Positions 38,730-47,159 of a stretch of DNA of 54,217 nt are shown here, one piece after another; within the stretch, counting starts at the first letter, position 1; each line of letters begins with the position of its first letter. The position numbers and the translations under genes were made by a program. A model generated the notes under the pieces. That model was not told the origin of the DNA and made no database searches. It saw only the letters and a program-made list of their open reading frames with translations. The stretch is taken from contig JASHNQ010000004.1 of the NCBI GenBank assembly GCA_030041545.1, forward strand, positions 1-54,217, read 5' to 3'. This DNA comes from a candidate division FCPU426 bacterium. GTDB taxonomy: Bacteria > Oederibacteriota > Muellerivitia > Muellerivitales > Muellerivitaceae.

Positions 38730-40799
38730 CTACGGCGCAGGTGCTTCCTTGATTTTGGTCACGGCCCAAGTGTTATCCGGGTTGTGGTAGAAGGTGATGA
38801 CCAAAGCCGTGCGCCGGGTCGATAGCGCTTGGTTCGGATAAGCCACGTCGCTGAGTGTGGTCACGGTCCCCTCCACCGCAATGTCGTCCGTATTTTTATA
38901 AATCTTGGCCAGCCGGGGCGGGGCGGACTGGACGAAATCAAAGTACATCTTGTTTTCCTTGAATGCCTCCAGGCGCGCCTTGGAATAATATTTGGCGTCG
39001 AACTCGTCCACGTAATTATCCGCCACGCAGTCGAAGAACTTATACCAATCCCCAAAATCCAGCTTGTAGGAGAAGGCGTAAAAGTTCTTGGCCAGCACTT
39101 CCGCTTGGGCCTTGTCGCCTTCAATCCGTGGCATCAGTTCTTCGGGAACGTAAGGCTCCTTGAACTTCGAGTTAGGAGTGAGGAGTTTGGAGTGAGAAGT
39201 TTGAGAACTCGAATTCCCGCCAAAGGGCACGTTGATGCCCAGCCCCTTCTCCACCACCTCCACCCCCGCCACTTGCCCCTTTAATTGGGGAGCGAGGGAA
39301 ACCCCGTTGGAGGACAAGCCGCCGTCCACGGATAAACCATGGACGGAGGAGCTCGAAACCGAGGCCAAAGTTTTCGGGTTGCTGGGCCCATTTGACCCGT
39401 TGGATCCATTCGCCTTTGCTGTATCCCCCTCACCGGATTCGACTCCCATTTGGTCGCTTCCCCCGTCGCCCTTTGGGCTTCCACCTTCGCTAAAGCTACG
39501 CTGGACAGGTTGGGAGACAGGCCCCCCAGGCCCAAGTGAGTTTTGAGTGTTGAGTTTTGGGTTCTGAGTTGGAACCGAAAGACTTTCGGGAGCCGGATTT
39601 GATCCATTAGGCCCATTCGACGAACTTACCGCGGGCCCCTTCGACATGCTCAGGGTGGGCCGAGCAAAATAGGCATACAACAATCCCCGGCCAAGGAGGC
39701 GGCAGCCCCAATCGATCACGAACCCTCCCAACCAAAGGGCCAGGAAGGCCGTCAGGATGGTGGCCACAACCGGGCTTTTGACCCCCCGCTTTTGGAACCA
39801 GTTATTGACGAAATGGAATGCCCCCAGGAACCGGGAGAACACCCCACCGGCGACCCGCCCAAAAGCCCGTTTGGCCTCCTTCAGGAACTGATCGGCGGTT
39901 ATCCATGCCCCAATTTTTGAGGCCTGGCTGATTTGGGTGTTCGGGGAAGCCTGGGCCCCCTTTGCTGTATCCCCCTCACCTTGACCCTCTCCCGCGAGGG
40001 GCGAGGGTTGGGTAGGTTGGCTTGTCTGGGCTTGTTTGGAACCTGCCGCAGGCTTACTCGGGGCGGCATTTGATTGAAAGGTCTCTGGTGGGTTACCCAC
40101 CTTGACCCATTCGACCAGCCCTTTGACCTTAGCCTCGGTCAAATGGTCGTCCAGAACCTGGCGGAGGGCCCGTTCGACCTGCTGAGGGTCCTCCAGGTCG
40201 GCCAGAGCCAGCAAGATGGACTCGGTTATCAAAAAAACCTTATTTTTCGACTTGCGCGGCGCAAGTTTTTCATCCTGCTGGCTATCCTGGGAGGCCAGAT
40301 TTTGCCTTACGAGTTCCCGAGCACCGGGGTTCAAAGCCATCATGATTTTCATGACCCGGCTAATCTTCGACTCATGCCATCCCAACTGCGCGGCCAGTTC
40401 CCTTTGGGTGGGTGCCTGTTCCCCACTTAGGAGCTTCTCAATGGCCAAATCCCACTGCCACCAGCCCATGTCCTCCCAGCGGTTGTCCAAAAGGGCGGCC
40501 AACAGCTCCTGGCCGGGGGCGATTCCCTCCACCACGATAGCCCGGAGGGTTGGGAGGCCGGCCAGTTTGGCTCCCGCCAGGCGCACATGGCCCCCGATGA
40601 GCAGGTACTCGCAAGGGGGGTATTCAGCCTCGGTCAGTCGCCGCACCCGGATCTCGGTCTTTTGCCCTGCCTCCTTCAGGGATTCGGCCATAACCTGGGC
40701 GGATTCCGGCGAAACCGGCCCCCGGGGGTTTTCCGGGTTTTCCCGGATCAGCTCGATGGGGATATCCAGGACTTCGGTTTTGGATAGGGTCACGGGCAT
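38730..40799 (-). CDS. ParB-domain/HTH protein with transmembrane segment and C-terminal NTF2-like domain
   Basis: A 689-residue protein with GAGGAGG ahead of ATG. Residues 8-105 are a ParB/KorB-like N-terminal domain (IPIELIRENPENPRGPVSPE, LLIGGHVRLAGAKLAGL). Residues 128-152 are a helix-turn-helix (TQRELAAQLGWHESKISRVM). A single transmembrane helix is at 344-364 (VVATILTAFLALWLGGFVID). A 170-residue low-complexity linker (about 380-550) is followed by an NTF2/VirB8-like domain (565-689, FYAFSYKLDFGDWYKFFDCV). Soluble ParB proteins bind parS DNA; a membrane-spanning ParB is unusual and would hold DNA at the membrane. Several linker stretches are translated dispersed repeats, for example SPLAGEGQGEGDTAKG from a REP element. 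No parA lies nearby. Confidence 0.72.
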   Translation of the reverse strand: MPVTLSKTEVLDIPIELIRENPENPRGPVSPESAQVMAESLKEAGQKTEIRVRRLTEAEYPPCEYLLIGGHVRLAGAKLAGLPTLRAIVVEGIAPGQELLAALLDNRWEDMGWWQWDLAIEKLLSGEQAPTQRELAAQLGWHESKISRVMKIMMALNPGARELVRQNLASQDSQQDEKLAPRKSKNKVFLITESILLALADLEDPQQVERALRQVLDDHLTEAKVKGLVEWVKVGNPPETFQSNAAPSKPAAGSKQAQTSQPTQPSPLAGEGQGEGDTAKGAQASPNTQISQASKIGAWITADQFLKEAKRAFGRVAGGVFSRFLGAFHFVNNWFQKRGVKSPVVATILTAFLALWLGGFVIDWGCRLLGRGLLYAYFARPTLSMSKGPAVSSSNGPNGSNPAPESLSVPTQNPKLNTQNSLGPGGPVSQPVQRSFSEGGSPKGDGGSDQMGVESGEGDTAKANGSNGSNGPSNPKTLASVSSSSVHGLSVDGGLSSNGVSLAPQLKGQVAGVEVVEKGLGINVPFGGNSSSQTSHSKLLTPNSKFKEPYVPEELMPRIEGDKAQAEVLAKNFYAFSYKLDFGDWYKFFDCVADNYVDEFDAKYYSKARLEAFKENKMYFDFVQSAPPRLAKIYKNTDDIAVEGTVTTLSDVAYPNQALSTRRTALVITFYHNPDNTWAVTKIKEAPAP
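39970..40009. repeat. REP element within the ParB-fusion coding sequence
   Basis: CCCCTCACCTTGACCCTCTC then CCGCGAGGGGCGAGGGTTG has the same core as the intergenic REPs at 8282, 8341 and 13166. It is in frame in the linker and codes SPLAGEGQGEG. An adjoining CTTTGCTGTATCCCCCTCAC is repeated at about 39416. Confidence 0.65.
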
Positions 40800-40949
40800 A
40801 GGCGCCTCCTCGGCTAAATAACGGCTTTAAGGGAGGAGGTTAGGGGCATACCGGCGCAAGCGCAATCGAAAGAAGAAGAATTAAGGGAGGATGGATTTAC
40901 TAAGGGGGTTCACTGCCTATTAATTGTCCGAACAACCGGTTGGCGGCCC

Positions 40950-41059
40950 GGGAGGGTCAGCGGTCGGCTTTCGTGAGGGAGGCCATTTCGGAGAGGCGCT
41001 TCGCCTGGCCCGCGACCCACGCCCGGCCCGGGCCCGGGAAGCCGTGGCGCCGGGGACGG
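40950..41059. repeat. 110-bp direct repeat, distal copy (duplicate of cyclase gene 3' end)
   Basis: Matches 41718-41827 base for base at an offset of 768 bp with 4 mismatches. The proximal copy is the last coding part of the nucleotide cyclase gene; this copy is a detached fragment downstream of mazF. Together they flank the mazEF pair. Confidence 0.85.
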
Positions 41060-41069
41060 CCCTCTTTTT

Positions 41070-41405
41070 TTATTCCATCATCAACAAGGCCGAAATCTTA
41101 TCCATAACCTCTTTAAGGACGGCCGGGGTAGCCTTTCCCTTGTAAACCGCCTTGCGGTTTTTCCAATCCAGGTTCTTCAAATGATCGGAAAGGACAACCC
41201 CCTGGACGCTTCCGGTGGTGATGGCCACTTCAAAAGGATATCCCTTGATTTGGGTCGTCAGGGGGCACATAACCGCCAACCCGGTCTTTCGGTTGTATTC
41301 CCTAGGGGATAAAACCAGGGCGGGACGGTGTCCCGCCTGTTCCCTGCCCGCTTGCGGCGTAAAATTCAACCAAATCACATCCCCGCGATCCGGGATGTAG
41401 TCCAT
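41070..41405 (-). CDS. mazF: MazF-type endoribonuclease toxin
   Basis: A 111-residue protein that follows MazF throughout: DYIPDRGDVIWLNFTPQAGR, EQAGHRPALVLSPREYNRKT, GLAVMCPLTTQIKGYPFEVA and GVVLSDHLKNLDWKNR. The catalytic Arg (in HRPALVLS) and Thr (CPLTTQ) are present. MazF cleaves mRNA at short sequence motifs and is held by MazE. It follows mazE with a 3-bp gap. It lies inside a 768-bp duplication interval whose edges are two copies of the cyclase gene's 3' end. Confidence 0.93.
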   Translation of the reverse strand: MDYIPDRGDVIWLNFTPQAGREQAGHRPALVLSPREYNRKTGLAVMCPLTTQIKGYPFEVAITTGSVQGVVLSDHLKNLDWKNRKAVYKGKATPAVLKEVMDKISALLMME

Positions 41406-41408
41406 GGA

Positions 41409-41648
41409 TCACCAAACCTCGTTCCCAACGGCTTTTCCCGCCTTGGTTTCTTGATGGAGATTTCCGGGAGTCACTTGGGCCAACAATTCCTTAAGGGACG
41501 GTTTATCGCCCGTGGGCTTGATTAAAAGGGCGCCGCCGTTTTCCACGATTTCAACAGGAGCCCCCTCCTTGACCTTGATATGCTCGGCCATGGTTTTGGG
41601 GATCCTCAAAGCAAGGCTGTTTCCCCATTTTTGAACCACTGTTTTCAT
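41409..41648 (-). CDS. mazE: MazE-type antitoxin (AbrB fold)
   Basis: A 79-residue protein from ATG 41648 behind GGAGG; the in-frame start at 41690 has no ribosome site. MKTVVQKWGNSLALRIPKTM is the classic MazE swapped-hairpin DNA-binding start, followed by VKEGAPVEIVENGGALLIKP and an acidic-poor C-terminal tail that would contact MazF. It binds its own promoter and neutralises MazF. Transcribed together with mazF. Confidence 0.93.
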   Translation of the reverse strand: MKTVVQKWGNSLALRIPKTMAEHIKVKEGAPVEIVENGGALLIKPTGDKPSLKELLAQVTPGNLHQETKAGKAVGNEVW

Positions 41649-41717
41649 TTTAGGCCTCCGCCGAATACCGTATCTACATTGAAGATACATTGGGTGATGT
41701 GGCCTGTCAAGGCCGTG

Positions 41718-41827
41718 GGGAGGGTCAGTGGTCGGCTTTCGTGAGGGAGGCCATTTCGGAGAGGCGCTTCGCCTGGCCCGCGACCCTCGCTCGGCCCGGG
41801 CCCGGGAAGCCGTGGCGCCGGGGCCGG
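41718..41827. repeat. 110-bp direct repeat, proximal copy within the cyclase gene 3' end
   Basis: Covers the last 34 codons of the cyclase gene (PRRHGFPGPGRARVAGQAKR and the C-terminus ASLTKADH) plus 7 bp beyond the stop. Partner of 40950-41059. Confidence 0.85.
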
Positions 41828-43827
41828 ATCAACTGGAAGATCTCGACCGACACCTTCCGGCCCTTCAAGGAGACTTTCCCTTTGGAGACGTATTTGAACC
41901 CCCTGGCCTCGCCGGCCAGGGCGGAGGAAAAGCAGAAGGTGTTGGGGCCCGTGTGCCGGGTGTAGCTTTCGATGCGCGCCGCCACGTTGACCGTGTCGCC
42001 AATCAGGGTGTAATCCAGCCTTTCGTCGGTCCCGATGAGCCCCAAGGTGCAGACCCCCCGGTGGGCGCCCACCCCCAGGGAAATAGGGGCATAGCCCTTG
42101 TCCCGCAGGCGCGAGTTGATGGTTTCTACGCACTTCAAAATAGCGTAGCCGGCCATGAGCGAATCCGTCTCCTTGCCGTCGAAATAAATGAGTAGCCCGT
42201 CGCCAATGATCTTGTTGATCTTCCCGTTGTGGCGATTGACGGTCTTTTGGACCTCGTCGATATAGGTGTTCAGGACGTCGGCCACTTCCTCGGGCTGGAG
42301 TTGCTCGCTGAAGGTGGTGAAGCCCACCACGTCCACGAACATGACGTCCACGGTGCGCTTCTGCACGGACTGGAACTCGCTGCCGAAATGGCTCAGGCGG
42401 GAAACCGCCTCGCCGGGCACGAACTTCTGGAAGGTTTTGCGAAGCTGGCGTTCCTGTTCCTCCAAAACCTTGGCCAGCTTTTCCGATTTCCGCACCGCCT
42501 CGAAGTTCCGTGCGTTGGGGATGAAATGGCCCATGAGCTTGGCCACTTCCATCAGGAGGTCCATGTCGTCGTTGACGAGGGGCCGGGATTCGTCGGTGTT
42601 TTCCACGGCCAAAACGCCCAGGGCCTGGCCCGAGGCCATGATGGGCACGGCGATGAAAGCCTTGGTGCCCAAAAGCTTCAGAAGCCTGCGGCTGCGGTAG
42701 CTGAGCTGGTTCATTCTCTTTTGGGCGTCCCTGAGAAAAAGAGGGGCCTTGGTGTTCAAAACATTGATGAAAAACCCCTGGGTGTTGTCCGGATTGATAT
42801 TGAATTCGGCCATTTCCATCAATTCCTTAATATCGCCCGCCAAACCCGCCGTAGCCGCCGTTTTCAGGATGTTTCTCTCGCTGTCGGCCAGCAGGACCAT
42901 CACCCGGTCATACTTCATGTGGTCCTTGATGGTTTTCACGGCCGATCCGCAAATTTCACCGAGGGAGGCGTCGTGGAAAGAATTAAAAAGTATGTTTTGC
43001 TTGAGGGTGTTCTCATCATAGCGTCTTTGGAAAAGGCGAAGGGACTCCTGGAGAGCTCCGTCCTTTTCCCGGACCATTGCCCGGAGCCGACGATTTTCGC
43101 GGAAGGCGAGGAAAAAATAAACGAACTGCCCCAGGCTTAAGGCGGCCAAGAATGAAAGTACCGGCTGCCGAGTTCCGAGAAAAAATAACGGCGCCGCGAA
43201 GACTCCCGTAATCCCCGCCGGCAACGCCGCCGGGAAGTTTAACCTGTTCTCCCAGGTGATTTCATACTCGCAGTAGTGGTCGCCCCGGTGGAGGCACTTT
43301 TTTTCCTCCAATTTGGCCTTGCCACCCCCAAGGTAAGCCGCTGCCGCCTCCAGTATTCCCTTCCGGTTAAGGCACTGGAAGGGTTTTTCCTCGCAACCCT
43401 CGACGGGCTGGCTTTGGAGAACGGCTTTCGTGGAACCGACCTGCACCGCCCGGATCACGGCCCCCCGGCTGTAAGCCATGGAATATTTGCCGATGTTCTT
43501 GAAGAGCACCTTGGGGGATATCAGGCTCTGGGCCAACCTACCGGCGATCCCCTTGGTATAGGCGGAAAAAGCGTAACAGCCGACTTTATATGCGACTTCC
43601 TTGTCGCCCGTCATTTGCTGGAGTTTTTCCTGGAAAAGGTCAGCCATGGATTGATCGAACCAGAAATCGTCCGCGTTCAGGCAGGAAATGTCGCGGCCGC
43701 AAAGCTCAAAAAGCTGTTCGACCTTTTCATCCGGCCAGCCGCATTTTTCCCTCAGGTAGGCCACGTAGTTCCGAAGGAGCTTGACGTTGTAAAACTTGCT
43801 GGAATAGGCGGACGGGGAGCTATGCAT
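41725..43827 (-). CDS. V4R/heme-like sensor, GAF and class III adenylate/guanylate cyclase
   Basis: A 700-residue protein. An N-terminal sensor region (about 1-200) ends in CLHRGDHYCEYEITW, typical of 4VR/heme-NO-like domains with a C-x8-C pair. Two transmembrane helices (about 200-245) follow, then a GAF domain (about 280-440, DRVMVLLADSERNILKTAAT and KAFIAVPIMASGQALGVLAV), a linker helix and a class III cyclase domain (about 490-665). The metal Asps are in DVMFVDVVGFTTFS and IIGDGLLIYFDG, and the transition-state residues in NVAARIES, so it should be active. It makes cAMP or cGMP. Its start overlaps the PilZ-like gene stop by 8 bp with no separate ribosome site, so translation is coupled. 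The last 34 codons are duplicated beyond mazEF. Confidence 0.88.
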   Translation of the reverse strand: MHSSPSAYSSKFYNVKLLRNYVAYLREKCGWPDEKVEQLFELCGRDISCLNADDFWFDQSMADLFQEKLQQMTGDKEVAYKVGCYAFSAYTKGIAGRLAQSLISPKVLFKNIGKYSMAYSRGAVIRAVQVGSTKAVLQSQPVEGCEEKPFQCLNRKGILEAAAAYLGGGKAKLEEKKCLHRGDHYCEYEITWENRLNFPAALPAGITGVFAAPLFFLGTRQPVLSFLAALSLGQFVYFFLAFRENRRLRAMVREKDGALQESLRLFQRRYDENTLKQNILFNSFHDASLGEICGSAVKTIKDHMKYDRVMVLLADSERNILKTAATAGLAGDIKELMEMAEFNINPDNTQGFFINVLNTKAPLFLRDAQKRMNQLSYRSRRLLKLLGTKAFIAVPIMASGQALGVLAVENTDESRPLVNDDMDLLMEVAKLMGHFIPNARNFEAVRKSEKLAKVLEEQERQLRKTFQKFVPGEAVSRLSHFGSEFQSVQKRTVDVMFVDVVGFTTFSEQLQPEEVADVLNTYIDEVQKTVNRHNGKINKIIGDGLLIYFDGKETDSLMAGYAILKCVETINSRLRDKGYAPISLGVGAHRGVCTLGLIGTDERLDYTLIGDTVNVAARIESYTRHTGPNTFCFSSALAGEARGFKYVSKGKVSLKGRKVSVEIFQLIRPRRHGFPGPGRARVAGQAKRLSEMASLTKADH

Positions 43828-45952
43828 AGCTGTAACTGTCGTTCTTGGAGGCAGAATATTCCGCCTTCAACCGCTTCAGGATTTCCTTGATATGGGCGAT
43901 GCTGGATTCAGCGGTGCTCTTGAAGAGGCTGACATAAGCGGTGTCGAAATACCAATAGCGGTATTTTCGCATTTTCTTGAAGTTTTCCGGCAAGGGTTGG
44001 TTCTCCTCCAAGAGAAGGATCGGCGTGGGCATTTCGGTCGTCTGGTAGGAAACCAGTACCTTCCGGGCCAGTGTGTTAACGAGTTCCGCATCCATCGCGC
44101 ACTGGGTGGCGGAATAATAAAAGCGAAACGAATTGGTCAGTTCGGACAGGTTGCAACCCGGCGAGGCGTAGTTGCATACTGCGTAAACTGCCTCCTCATC
44201 CCCCGGATGGCGGGCAACGAAGACCTTCCGGTATCGGTAAAGGCCCAGTTTTTCGTACTCGCTTGAAACCGAAAGCTGGCTCAACCTCTCGGCCGTTAAG
44301 CCCTCGACGCGGATCAGGAAATAACGGCCCTGCTCCACCAAAAGACGCTCCAGCCGCACTCGGTCTTCGGGGCTGGCCTCCCTGCAATCAACTTGTGGAT
44401 TTTCCCCGACAGCTAGGAGCCCCTTTTCCTCGGCTCCGGAAACACAAAAATCCAAATCGGCGGTTCCAGAAATCTCTGGTTTGGCGATAACCCTCGCCGT
44501 TTCACCGAAGAGCATCTCCGGATAGAGGTTGTCGGGCCGGTAATAACACGTCACGTAGCTGGTGTTTATCTTGCGGTTGACCGAGTAGTCCATAAAAAAA
44601 TTGATGATGGAGGACAAGATGGCTTGGGACGTGGCGGTCCCCACGGCGTGGTGCGTGGTCATATGCTGAACCAGCCAGGCGCGGTCAAAAAAACGTAGGG
44701 CCGAGAGATGCCCCTTGATCTCCCGCCCCTCCTTGAGGAGAACTTTATTCAGGATGGCTTCGCCGGATTGCAGAAGCGTGAGGTTGGTCTTCCGCACCGC
44801 CGCAGCGTATTTTTGGAGCTGTTTGCGCTTGCCTGAATAGATGAAGCCGGACTCAAAGAAAAACTCGAATAATTGGTCGAAATCCTCCCGCCTGCCCTGG
44901 GTGAGCCGGGGATCCAAGGCGCTATCCTTGAGGCGGTTGACGGCCTTGATCAGTTCGATGGACATACCCAAGAACTCACCCGTTACCCGGATCCCCGGCT
45001 CTTCTGCGGACGAGACGCAATGGATGACCTTGATGCAGGCCTTGAGGTTCAGGTCGTTGGGCGGGATGTGGACGAACAACTCGTTCAGGACCAAACCAGC
45101 CATGAAAGGTGTTTCCACTTCGTCCAGGGTAAAGGAAATCTTGGACGTGGAGAGGTCTTGGACCCGGCCGGAAAATCCATAGCCTTTGAGGATCGAGTGG
45201 TCCCCGTCCACGTAGGCCCGTGACCCTTCCATTCGGAGGCTTTCATTCGCAACGCCCGCTTCCACCGGAGTCTTAACAACCACAGCTTCCGGTTGTTTCA
45301 TGCGGATTACGATGAAAAAACTCTCCTTCATCTGGTCGCTCACGCGTTTCATGTCGGTGCGAAAGACAGTTCCCTCCGTTTCCAGAACGATGGAGTTTTG
45401 GTGGAAGATGCAGAGCGACGTGACCTTGTCTCCCGGCAGGACCAGCCCCTGAGAACGGTCCAGGAACATGGCCAGGAGGTTTTGGCTGATATCCACCAGG
45501 TGCCGGGTCTCGAAGGTGTAATCCCCCAACTGGCTGGAAATCTTGACTTCGGCTTTCAGGTAAGGCAAGTAGGGTTCCAGGGAGAAGCGGGGAACCTGAC
45601 GCTGGTTCCGTAAGATTCCCATATCTGGTTTTTTAAAGAAAAAATGTGTGCGTTTTTGTTGCTCCTTTCCCGTCTCTTGGAGCATGTCCATCAACCGGGT
45701 ATCGAATAGGAAGGCTTGATTGCGGTGTCCGGTGACGACTTGAAGATCCCGCCCCTTAAAATCTGACAGCCTGGACTTGCGGACGTTTTCGGGCGCTGCG
45801 TCCGCCACAAAACAATCTTCCATTATTTCCTCCACGAAAAAGGCTGTCGGGCTGCCGGGGTTGTCCTTAGTGGCAATATGGACGGGGCGATTGGAAAAAA
45901 TACAATAATCCAACACGCGGTCCGTGATCATGTGTCTCTCGGTCTCGTTCAT
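43820..45952 (-). CDS. Large PilZ-like protein (YcgR-related N-terminus)
   Basis: A 710-residue cytosolic protein. Residues 15-110 resemble the YcgR N-terminal beta domain. A degenerate PilZ motif follows: RQVPR (118-122) and DISQNL (154-159), where the usual G is L. A second DLSTSK motif near 270 suggests a second PilZ-like domain. The C-terminal 350 residues (HLSALRFFDRAWLVQHMTTH) look like an acetyltransferase-type or unknown enzymatic fold, unnamed. PilZ domains bind cyclic di-GMP. Being coupled to a cyclase gene (8-bp overlap) and to a methyltransferase gene (4-bp overlap upstream) it probably joins cyclic-di-GMP input to this pathway. Whether c-di-GMP is bound is uncertain given the altered residue. 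Confidence 0.68.
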   Translation of the reverse strand: MNETERHMITDRVLDYCIFSNRPVHIATKDNPGSPTAFFVEEIMEDCFVADAAPENVRKSRLSDFKGRDLQVVTGHRNQAFLFDTRLMDMLQETGKEQQKRTHFFFKKPDMGILRNQRQVPRFSLEPYLPYLKAEVKISSQLGDYTFETRHLVDISQNLLAMFLDRSQGLVLPGDKVTSLCIFHQNSIVLETEGTVFRTDMKRVSDQMKESFFIVIRMKQPEAVVVKTPVEAGVANESLRMEGSRAYVDGDHSILKGYGFSGRVQDLSTSKISFTLDEVETPFMAGLVLNELFVHIPPNDLNLKACIKVIHCVSSAEEPGIRVTGEFLGMSIELIKAVNRLKDSALDPRLTQGRREDFDQLFEFFFESGFIYSGKRKQLQKYAAAVRKTNLTLLQSGEAILNKVLLKEGREIKGHLSALRFFDRAWLVQHMTTHHAVGTATSQAILSSIINFFMDYSVNRKINTSYVTCYYRPDNLYPEMLFGETARVIAKPEISGTADLDFCVSGAEEKGLLAVGENPQVDCREASPEDRVRLERLLVEQGRYFLIRVEGLTAERLSQLSVSSEYEKLGLYRYRKVFVARHPGDEEAVYAVCNYASPGCNLSELTNSFRFYYSATQCAMDAELVNTLARKVLVSYQTTEMPTPILLLEENQPLPENFKKMRKYRYWYFDTAYVSLFKSTAESSIAHIKEILKRLKAEYSASKNDSYSYA

Positions 45953-46776
45953 TGCGGCCTCCTTCCCTCCACTAAGATGAGGGGCGTATAGCTGAATCGC
46001 CCGGGCGACTTCAAAAACTCAAAAAACCTTTCCTTAAATTTCTCCAGGTCCAGGTCCAGCCGCACCGTCTCCCGCCGTTGGAGCTCGATGAGGCGGTCGA
46101 TCTTGGCCGTCCAGTTGAACTCGTCGGTAGCGGACAAATCGCCATAAAAAAGGTGGTGGGCGGAAAAATGGACCTGGATATCCTCCAGGCGGGCGCGGTG
46201 GAAGAAGGAATAGAGTTTTCGGCCGATGTAGGGATCGAAGAAGTTGTTCGCCTGGAGGGCCTCCACGACGCGCAGGAGGTCTTCCTCCAGCTTGGGGTCG
46301 AGGGGATAGTGGGTCAGGCAGTTGTAGTCCAGGTCGCCCACGACTAGTTTACCGCCGGGCTTCAGAATCCGGGCCAACTCGTTGAAGACCCCTTGCGGGT
46401 CGGAAAGATATTCGAAAACGAAGCGGCAAATGACGTAATCGGCGCAGCCGGGCTCCAGGGGGATACTTTCCAAGTCACAAAGAATGTGCTGGTAGCGGAC
46501 CCTTTTTTCAGAACCAAGCCTGCGCTTCGCCTCGGCGTGCCTTTCCGCGGAGTAATCCAACAGCGTGACCAAGGGGAGGTCGAAATCTTCCTTGAGGAGG
46601 TCGCCCATGACTTCGGCGACTTCCCCGATGCCGCTACCGGCGTCCACCACATGGGGACTTCCTTGAAGGGATAGGATTCCAGTGGCAACGAGTTGCTGTT
46701 GAATCCTGTCCCAATTCCGGATGGTTTTGAGCCTTTTCGTCTCGGTTTCCGATTCCATCAGGTAAAAAGGGCTCAT
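45949..46776 (-). CDS. Class I SAM-dependent methyltransferase
   Basis: A 275-residue protein with motif I VVDAGSGIGEVAEVM (about 44-58), an acidic residue after strand 2 (VTLLDYSAERHAE), motif II/III CDLESIPLEPGCADYVICRF and RILKPGGKLVVGDLDYN. This is a methyltransferase type 11/25 core; the long C-terminal helical part (about 180-275) may set the substrate. AAGGAGGAG precedes the start well. It is first of a tightly packed operon (ATGA overlap with the PilZ-like gene), so its substrate could be a signalling or surface component, but that is not visible from sequence. Confidence 0.85.
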   Translation of the reverse strand: MSPFYLMESETETKRLKTIRNWDRIQQQLVATGILSLQGSPHVVDAGSGIGEVAEVMGDLLKEDFDLPLVTLLDYSAERHAEAKRRLGSEKRVRYQHILCDLESIPLEPGCADYVICRFVFEYLSDPQGVFNELARILKPGGKLVVGDLDYNCLTHYPLDPKLEEDLLRVVEALQANNFFDPYIGRKLYSFFHRARLEDIQVHFSAHHLFYGDLSATDEFNWTAKIDRLIELQRRETVRLDLDLEKFKERFFEFLKSPGRFSYTPLILVEGRRPQ

Positions 46777-47159
46777 GGTGCAATCTCCTCCTTCAGGAAG
46801 AGAGAAACTTGGGCGTATCGCCGGGTTGCGTTCCTTTTTTCGAAAGCGGTTGAAGGGGTACCTACTCTGGCAAAAGTGAACGAAAGTTGCAACAGCTTTA
46901 CCCTTTATTTTTTATTTTGCACAAAAAAAATCTAAAAAATCGTTATACATACGAAAAACATACACCACCCTTCCAGATTTTAGGTTAAAGGGTTTATCGA
47001 AATATCGAATGTTGGGTGGAGATTACATGGAGCGGTGATAAAAGAATGGGACGGGAATGTTACAAATAGTGGAAATCCAGGAAACCCATTGAGGTTCATC
47101 AGGCTTGTCAAAATTTTAGGCGGCTAAAAACGTTGCAAAGAAGACTTTGAAACCCCTAT
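46777..47159. other. Intergenic region upstream of the signalling operon
   Basis: An AT-rich 380-bp stretch (about 46900-46960 is over 70% A/T) containing possible promoter boxes for the leftward operon, but no gene. Nothing else is recognised. Confidence 0.3.

Noticed and set aside
38730-40799. ParB fusion as chromosome-partition gene with parA
   Set aside because: No ParA-like ATPase or 16-bp parS palindrome is nearby, and the membrane helix argues against the normal role.
40800-41069. Phage or ICE attachment site next to mazEF
   Set aside because: The direct repeats look like att sites, but no integrase, tRNA or other mobile-element gene is present; reported as a duplication instead.
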